Shown: positions 59,265 through 64,000 of the stretch, piece by piece
Layout of the letters: each line of letters starts with the position of its first letter
Position numbering within the stretch: position 1 is the stretch's first letter
NCBI RefSeq assembly: GCF_024919295.1
Contig: NZ_JANWTC010000005.1
Span: 124,001 to 188,000 of the forward strand
Source of the DNA: Corynebacterium lemuris
GTDB lineage: Bacteria; Actinomycetota; Actinomycetes; Mycobacteriales; Mycobacteriaceae
Reading direction: 5' to 3'
Length of the DNA: 64,000 nucleotides
Program-made: the position numbers and the translations under genes
Notes under the pieces: model-generated
Databases searched by the model: none
Seen by the model: the letters and a program-made list of their open reading frames with translations, nothing else
Told to the model about the DNA's origin: nothing

Positions 59265-60356
59265 TTACTGTGCGTACTGCAGATCATCGGTGAGCACGGC
59301 CGGGTCATCGCCGTTGAGTGCAGCCGTGAGCAGTGCGGTGAGATTGTCTTTCGTGATATCCCGCGGATTGTTGGCCGGGAGCTTCTCCAGGACGATCTCC
59401 ACGGCCTCCGGGATCCCGTCGGCGGTGAAGCCGTAGTCGGACAGCCGCTGCGGTGCGTCGACCTGTCCACGCAGTTTCTGCAGTCCCTCGAGTGCGGTGT
59501 CGGTGCCGAAGGCCGCGGCGGCACGCGCCTCGGCCTGCGGTGCATGAGGGGCGTTGAAGGCCAGCACATAGGGCAGGACCGTGGCGTGGGTCTGGGCATG
59601 CGGCAGGTTGAAGGTCCCGCCCAGCACATGGCAGATCTTGTGGTGCAGGCCGGATCCCGCGGAGGAAAACGACACCGCAGACAGGTACGCACCGTAGAGG
59701 GCCTCATCCCGCCCGGCGATCGACTGCGGATCAGCGACGATCTTGGGCAGCCCGGCCGCCAGCGCCCGGATGCCTTCGGCGGCCAGGGCGGCGTTGATGG
59801 GATCAGCCTTCGGCCCCCACAGCGAGTCGATGCAGTGGGCCATGCCGTTGAGGCCGGAGGCCACGGACATGTCCACCGGCAGGGACAGGGTCAGTGCCGA
59901 GTCGTAGATCACGGTGACGGGCAGGACCTTGTCGTCGACACCGGTGGTCTTACGTGCGGCCTCGGTGATACCCCATACGTTGGTGGCCTCGGAGCCGGCG
60001 TAGGTGGTCGGTACCGCGATGATCGGGATGCCGGTTTCCAGGGCGATGGCCTTGGCCAGGCCGGTGGTGGAGCCGCCGCCGACGCAGACAAGCAGCTCGA
60101 TGCCGTTGTCAGTGGCCTTGCGGCGGGCGGTCTCAGCGACCTCGACGGGGACGTGCATGACCACGTCCGTGTGCCAGAGTGCGACATCGATACGCGCCGC
60201 GACCTGCTCCGCGATCTCCAGTTCACGCTCCCCGGCGATGACCATCACGTTTCCGGCACCGAGGCGGTCGACCTCGGTGTGGAGGTGGTCGGCCGCCTGG
60301 CCGTGTCCGAACAGCACCCGCTGTGCGAGGGTGGCGTGCTCAAAACTCAATGACAT
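59265..60356 (-). CDS. Maleylacetate reductase
   Basis: NADH-dependent reduction of maleylacetate to 3-oxoadipate. 363 residues, iron-type alcohol dehydrogenase fold without the usual metal requirement. [44 protein letters not shown] is the NAD/GGGS motif region; [14 protein letters not shown] and [29 protein letters not shown] are family blocks. ATG 60356 has AAAGG nearby. The gaps to neighbours are 42 bp (hydroxylase) and 29 bp (dioxygenase), so the three genes form one transcript. Its product enters the 3-oxoadipate route to succinyl-CoA and acetyl-CoA, whose later genes are not in this window. Confidence 0.92.
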   Translation of the reverse strand: MSLSFEHATLAQRVLFGHGQAADHLHTEVDRLGAGNVMVIAGERELEIAEQVAARIDVALWHTDVVMHVPVEVAETARRKATDNGIELLVCVGGGSTTGLAKAIALETGIPIIAVPTTYAGSEATNVWGITEAARKTTGVDDKVLPVTVIYDSALTLSLPVDMSVASGLNGMAHCIDSLWGPKADPINAALAAEGIRALAAGLPKIVADPQSIAGRDEALYGAYLSAVSFSSAGSGLHHKICHVLGGTFNLPHAQTHATVLPYVLAFNAPHAPQAEARAAAAFGTDTALEGLQKLRGQVDAPQRLSDYGFTADGIPEAVEIVLEKLPANNPRDITKDNLTALLTAALNGDDPAVLTDDLQYAQ

Positions 60357-60398
60357 GTTCTCTGGCCTTTCTGTGGCTCATGGGCTCTGGTGGGGTTC

Positions 60399-62024
60399 TT
60401 ACTGGGCGAGTGTCGGCTGCGCGCTCAGGTGCAGCAGCTGGCCGAGCTTGCCCAGCTGGCTCTGCAGCTCGGAGGCATCGGCGGCGGTGGCGTAGACGTA
60501 GAAGTCCGGGCGGGTGATCACGTAAGCGGCACCGGCGCCCTCCAGCCAACGGCTGTAGACACCCTCAGTGTCCACGACATCGACCTGGTCCGCGTGGTTG
60601 CCGACGCTGACGGTGGTGGCCCCGATCGTCTCGAGGGTGGCCAGCTGTCCGGCGTCAAGCACGGCTGCCGGGTCGGTGTTGAGGCCGATGACGGTCCAGC
60701 CGCGGCCGACGACATCGTCGAACCGGCCCTTGCGTCCCTGGTATTCAACGAGGCCCTGCTTGGCCAGCTCGCCGCCGTGGGTGGTGTCCTGGATCCAGAT
60801 TCCGGGACCCAGGTGGGCGACGTCGGTGTTGACGGGGGTGCCGTCGGAGTTGGCGAGTTCGGCGATCATGCGCTCATCGCGCTTCGCGGCCTCCTCCTCA
60901 TCGGTGATGCAGATGACGTCGCCGAGGCTCATGGAGAAGTCGATGTAGTGGCGGACATGCTCGCGGCGCTCCTCGCCGTAGGAGTCCAGCAGATCATCAC
61001 CGGCCTTGCCGTCGAGCACGAGGTCGAGGCGCCAGGCCAGGGCCAGGGAGTCGCGGATTCCGGCGCACATGCCCTCACCTGCGAAAGGCGGCATGAGGTG
61101 GGCGGCGTCGCCGGCGATGAACGCCCGGCCCGAGCGCCATTGCTCGGCCCAGCGGGATTCGAAGCGATAGATCGCGGAGCGCTCCAGGATCGCCTTGTCG
61201 GGAGTGACCCCCCAGGGCTCCAGCAGCTTCCAGGCGCTTTCCTCGCTGGCCAGTTCCTTGAGGTCCTCGCCCGGCAGGGCCATGAACTCCCAGCGGCGGC
61301 GGCCCGGGCCGCCGGGGACGATGGTGGTCGGGCGCTTGGGGTCGCACAGCTGCCAGTGGTCCGGACCGTACTCCAGTTCCTGGGTCGGCTTGAGGTCCAG
61401 GATCAGCCAGTCGAAGAAGAAGCCGAGGTCGTTCATCTCCATGCCGAGGGTGTCGCGGATGAGGCTGTTCGCGCCGTCAGAGCCGACGGCGTACTTCGCG
61501 CGGATCTGCACCTGTTCGGCGTCCGGGTTCTCCACCTCGGGGTTGTCGGTGATCTCGCCGTACAGGGTGACGGACTCATCGTCCTGCTGGAGGTCGGTGA
61601 CCTTCCAGCCGCAGCGGATCTCGACGTTGTCCATTGTCTCGGCGATCCCGCGCAGGCGCTTCTCCAGGTCCGGCTGGTAGAACCAGTACCGCGTGCGCCA
61701 GCCGGAGTCGGTGATGGAGGTCCAGTCGACCTCCATGAGGGACTCACCCTCGGCGTTGCGCCAGGAGTAGAGGTCCGTGTGGTGCTCGATGGCGGCGTCG
61801 TTCTCGGAGTCGATGTCGATGTAACCGAGGATGCGGGCGATCTCGTGGTCGAAGGTCACGGCGCGGGGACGCTCGTAGAAGGTCGGCCACTTCTCCACGA
61901 TGATGGCGCGGTGGCCCTTCTTGCCGAGCAGGACGGCGAGCAGGGTGCCGACCGGGCCGCCGCCGACGATCACGACGTCAGTGTCAAAGTTCTGGTTGTC
62001 TGCGGTGTTGCCGTTGAGTGACAT
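60399..62024 (-). CDS. FAD-dependent aromatic (resorcinol) hydroxylase
   Basis: 541 residues, class A flavoprotein monooxygenase of the MhpA/PheA-type group. [41 protein letters not shown] is the FAD fold; [17 protein letters not shown] is the DG motif; [33 protein letters not shown] the GD motif. The C-terminal 120 residues are a thioredoxin-like domain. In this cluster it would hydroxylate resorcinol to hydroxyquinol with NAD(P)H and O2. ATG 62024 follows AGAGGGA; an extension to 62093 has an unlikely start. It is the first gene of the catabolic operon and diverges from a TetR gene, with an operator-like dyad in between. Confidence 0.9.
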   Translation of the reverse strand: MSLNGNTADNQNFDTDVVIVGGGPVGTLLAVLLGKKGHRAIIVEKWPTFYERPRAVTFDHEIARILGYIDIDSENDAAIEHHTDLYSWRNAEGESLMEVDWTSITDSGWRTRYWFYQPDLEKRLRGIAETMDNVEIRCGWKVTDLQQDDESVTLYGEITDNPEVENPDAEQVQIRAKYAVGSDGANSLIRDTLGMEMNDLGFFFDWLILDLKPTQELEYGPDHWQLCDPKRPTTIVPGGPGRRRWEFMALPGEDLKELASEESAWKLLEPWGVTPDKAILERSAIYRFESRWAEQWRSGRAFIAGDAAHLMPPFAGEGMCAGIRDSLALAWRLDLVLDGKAGDDLLDSYGEERREHVRHYIDFSMSLGDVICITDEEEAAKRDERMIAELANSDGTPVNTDVAHLGPGIWIQDTTHGGELAKQGLVEYQGRKGRFDDVVGRGWTVIGLNTDPAAVLDAGQLATLETIGATTVSVGNHADQVDVVDTEGVYSRWLEGAGAAYVITRPDFYVYATAADASELQSQLGKLGQLLHLSAQPTLAQ

Positions 62025-62077
62025 GAGCGCGTCTCCCTCTTTTGATGTGATCTGGAACATGTTGTCTGGCACACATT

Positions 62078-62111
62078 GTGAATCATCATTCATTTATGGA
62101 CAAGGATTCAC
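62078..62111. promoter_or_regulatory. TetR-type operator region of the resorcinol operon
   Basis: TGAAT-CATC-ATTCA (62079-62092) is a near-perfect dyad. GTGAATC (62078-62084) and GATTCAC (62105-62111) form a second 7-bp inverted repeat across it. The position between hydroxylase and TetR gene fits a shared operator. Confidence 0.55.
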
Positions 62112-62165
62112 CCTCATAGCTACCCCCGACCACCCCCGGACATGGGTGTGACCTGGGCGATCATT

Positions 62166-62171
62166 TACGGT
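62166..62171 (+). promoter_or_regulatory. -10 of the TetR gene (leaderless)
   Basis: TACGGT ends 6 nt before the ATG at 62178. Confidence 0.45.
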
Positions 62172-62177
62172 GAACGG

Positions 62178-62804
62178 ATGACGAAAACCGACGACCGGCG
62201 AAGCAGGCGCCGCGAACAGACCCGGGCGCGGCTTATCGACGCCGCACGCACGTTGATGGCCGAACGCGGGTTCAACGAGGTCGGCATCGCCGAGATCACC
62301 GAGGCCGCCGACCTGGGCACGGGCACCTTCTACAACTACTTCCCCTCCCGCGAGCAGCTGCAGGCCGCCGTCGCAGAGGATTCCATGGAGAAGGTCGGCG
62401 ACGTCCTGGACCGCGAGGTCTCCAGCCTGGAGGACCCGGCCGAGGCCTTCGCCGGATCACTGCGCCACCTGGTCCGCCATGCGCTCAGCAACCGGGTGTG
62501 GGGTGGATTCCTGGTCCAGATGGGTGCGGCCCACCCCGCCCTGGTACGCATCCTCGGCCCCCGCGCACGACGGGATCTGCTGCGGGGACTGGAATCCGGC
62601 CGGTTCACCATCGACGACCTGGATCTGGCCACCACCTGTACCTTCGGCTCCCTCATCGCCTCGATTCAGCTGGCGATGGATTCGGAGCCCCGCGAGGACC
62701 GCGACCAGATCTTCGCCCGCGCGATGCTGCGGATGGTCGGGGTCCCGGCCGGGGAGGCAGCGGAGGTCGCGGGGCGGCCGCTGCGCGAGATCGACCTCAC
62801 CTGA
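62178..62804 (+). CDS. TetR-family repressor of the resorcinol operon
   Basis: 208 residues. The N-terminal HTH (RRREQTRARLIDAARTLMAERGFNEVGIAEITEAADLGTGTFYNYFPSREQL, about 10-60) is a typical TetR DNA-binding domain. The ligand domain is all-helical and ends in REIDLT. Divergent placement next to the hydroxylase gene and the conserved arrangement in C. glutamicum make it the local repressor, with resorcinol or a pathway intermediate as likely effector. ATG 62178 (MTKTDDRRS) is chosen; the upstream 12-codon extension to 62142 would run over the -10. Confidence 0.88.
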   Translation: MTKTDDRRSRRREQTRARLIDAARTLMAERGFNEVGIAEITEAADLGTGTFYNYFPSREQLQAAVAEDSMEKVGDVLDREVSSLEDPAEAFAGSLRHLVRHALSNRVWGGFLVQMGAAHPALVRILGPRARRDLLRGLESGRFTIDDLDLATTCTFGSLIASIQLAMDSEPREDRDQIFARAMLRMVGVPAGEAAEVAGRPLREIDLT

Positions 62805-62808
62805 GCGC

Positions 62809-64000
62809 TCATCCCGCCTGGCGCAGGCTCTCCACCCAGGTGGCAACCTGGGTGCGGGAGTTGAATCCGAGCTTGTTGAGGATCCGTTCGACATGCCCCT
62901 CGATGGTGCGCGGGGAGAGCACCAGCCTGCCGGCTATCTGACGGTTGGTCAGCCCCTGGGAAACCAGTTCCGCCACCTCCCTCTCGCGGCTGCTCAGCGG
63001 GTTGTCCCCCACCGTGCCCGCAGGCTCGGCCTGCGGTGCCCTCCTGCCCAGGGCCACCGCGATCGCCTCGGTCTTGCTGTCGCGCGCCCCCTGTTCCACC
63101 CCCTCCGGTGAACGTTCCCCGAGAGCTGCCCGGATCTCGGCTGCGGAGGCCTCCGACATTTCAGTGATGTGGGGCCCGAAAGCCTGGATGCTGGTGCCCA
63201 ATTCCCGCCAGACGGCGTCGGCGGCGTCGGCAAGCTCCCTTCCCCGCTCGAAGTCACCGGCCGAGACCGCGATCCAGGACAGCAGCTCGACGCTCATGGC
63301 GGTACAGATGCCGTCCTGGAAATCCTCCTGGATCTCCAGGGCGTGGGTAGCGGCGGCCATCGCGGCAGGATAATCCCCCAGCTGCCAGTGGCAGATCCCG
63401 GAAACCCACCACAGGTACGACTGATTCCACTGCTCCCCGTGTTGCTCCGCGATCGCCATCGCCGCGCTGCTGATCCGCAGTCCCTCCTCAGGCTCGCCCC
63501 CGAAGATCTGCGCCATCACCAGCTGAAACATCGCCGTGAGCTGCGGGACGGTCCGGCCATGGCCCTCATGCTCAGCGATGACCTTCCGGAACTGCTCCGT
63601 GGCGGCCACCAGATCCCCGGTGAACACGGCGTGCTGGGCCTGCCAGTGCCGGGCGTAGATCTCCATCTCCTGATCCGGCAACGAACGCGCGATGGACAGC
63701 GACACCTCCAGATGATCGGCCGCATCCTGGTGGTCGCCCTGGATCAGGGCCACCCACCCGGCCACCCAGGAGGCGGATCCCCGCGCATGCGCAGAAAGCT
63801 CCGGGTGGCGGAGAATCCGCTCCAGCCAGCCCCGGCCGTCGCTGAGGAACCCACCCGCTATCCAGTGGTAACGCAGGCCGACGGCGATCCGGGCAGCCAC
63901 ATCCTGCTCACCCGGGGTGTCCAGTGACCACCTGAGTCCGGCCAGCAGGTTCGGCCTCTCCGCGCGTGTGGCCGCGAGGGACTCCGCCTGGTCCGGACCA
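62809..64000 (-). CDS. LuxR-type regulator with helical repeat domain (5' end outside window)
   Basis: At least 397 residues; the frame is open to the window edge, so the N-terminus is missing. The visible part begins with a helical region of repeated helix pairs (NLLAGLRWSLDTPGE, GRGWLERILRHPELSAHARGSASWVAGWVALIQGD, and TPR-like units such as YPAAMAAATHALEIQED), typical of large LuxR-like ATP-binding (LAL) regulators. It ends with a LuxR HTH: LSSREREVAELVSQGLTNRQIAGRLVLSPRTIEGHVERILNKLGFNSRTQVATWV. An ATPase domain is expected upstream but is not visible. It converges on the TetR gene (4-bp gap); a role in the aromatic pathway is possible but only by position. Confidence 0.82.
   Translation of the reverse strand, partial: GPDQAESLAATRAERPNLLAGLRWSLDTPGEQDVAARIAVGLRYHWIAGGFLSDGRGWLERILRHPELSAHARGSASWVAGWVALIQGDHQDAADHLEVSLSIARSLPDQEMEIYARHWQAQHAVFTGDLVAATEQFRKVIAEHEGHGRTVPQLTAMFQLVMAQIFGGEPEEGLRISSAAMAIAEQHGEQWNQSYLWWVSGICHWQLGDYPAAMAAATHALEIQEDFQDGICTAMSVELLSWIAVSAGDFERGRELADAADAVWRELGTSIQAFGPHITEMSEASAAEIRAALGERSPEGVEQGARDSKTEAIAVALGRRAPQAEPAGTVGDNPLSSREREVAELVSQGLTNRQIAGRLVLSPRTIEGHVERILNKLGFNSRTQVATWVESLRQAG

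Overview
The window is a 64 kb chromosomal segment of a Corynebacterium species. It is high in GC (upper sixties of a percent by eye). The evidence is PknG, pta-ackA, fprA, purA-purT, class II fda, clpB-gltS, dnaK-grpE-dnaJ-hspR with HAIR operators and an ald gene, arranged much as in C. glutamicum and relatives, together with TANNNT -10 elements and frequent GTG or leaderless starts. I cannot name the species. Coding density is very high. I see no rRNA, tRNA, CRISPR array, insertion sequence, phage gene or sign of recent transfer.

Layout. 1-3.8 kb: 3' part of pknG (its start lies outside) and NADP-type malic enzyme. 4-9.4 kb: a small catabolic locus with an amidohydrolase, an IclR regulator, an aromatic-acid/H+ symporter-like MFS protein and acetoacetyl-CoA synthetase. 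9.4-16.2 kb: DUF4383 membrane protein, pta-ackA operon, fprA, a secreted protein, purT. 16.2-26.7 kb: purA, an unknown protein, two tandem PRC-barrel genes with GlxR-like boxes, then a minus-strand run of FUSC transporter, fda, GH76, SpoU methylase, pyrE and a membrane-anchored protein. 26.8-31 kb: rhodanese with a Ser in place of the catalytic Cys, MFS transporter, DUF4265 protein, glgC-like nucleotidyltransferase, Rho_N-domain protein. 31-37.5 kb: clpB, gltS, a flavin monooxygenase and a luciferase-like oxidoreductase. 37.5-40.6 kb: four-gene osmoprotectant-type ABC transporter. 40.7-46.7 kb: two alpha/beta hydrolases (one DUF1023 with a small partner), a flavohemoglobin-like reductase, a nitrilase-family amidase and aldehyde dehydrogenase. 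46.9-51.3 kb: dnaK-grpE-dnaJ-hspR. 51.4-58.2 kb: DUF4272 protein, putA, AI-2E family membrane protein, a nucleosidase. 58.3-62.8 kb: a resorcinol/hydroxyquinol catabolic operon with a divergent TetR gene. 62.8 kb to the end: 3' part of a LuxR-type regulator.

How the genes work together. Carbon metabolism dominates. PknG acts on 2-oxoglutarate flux, and malic enzyme, pta-ackA, ald, acetoacetyl-CoA synthetase, putA and fda all move carbon into or out of acetyl-CoA, pyruvate and TCA intermediates. The resorcinol operon feeds the 3-oxoadipate route. The two chaperone loci (clpB and the dnaK operon) are tied together by HspR, encoded in the second, through HAIR repeats found upstream of both.

Items most worth a second look: the amidohydrolase / acetoacetyl-CoA-synthetase locus as a possible beta-keto-acid cleavage pathway; the Cys-to-Ser rhodanese; a short Pro-Pro leader ORF upstream of putA; a minus-strand terminator embedded in the AI-2E gene; the PRC-barrel pair with three GlxR-like boxes; and the DUF1023 hydrolase with its small partner.
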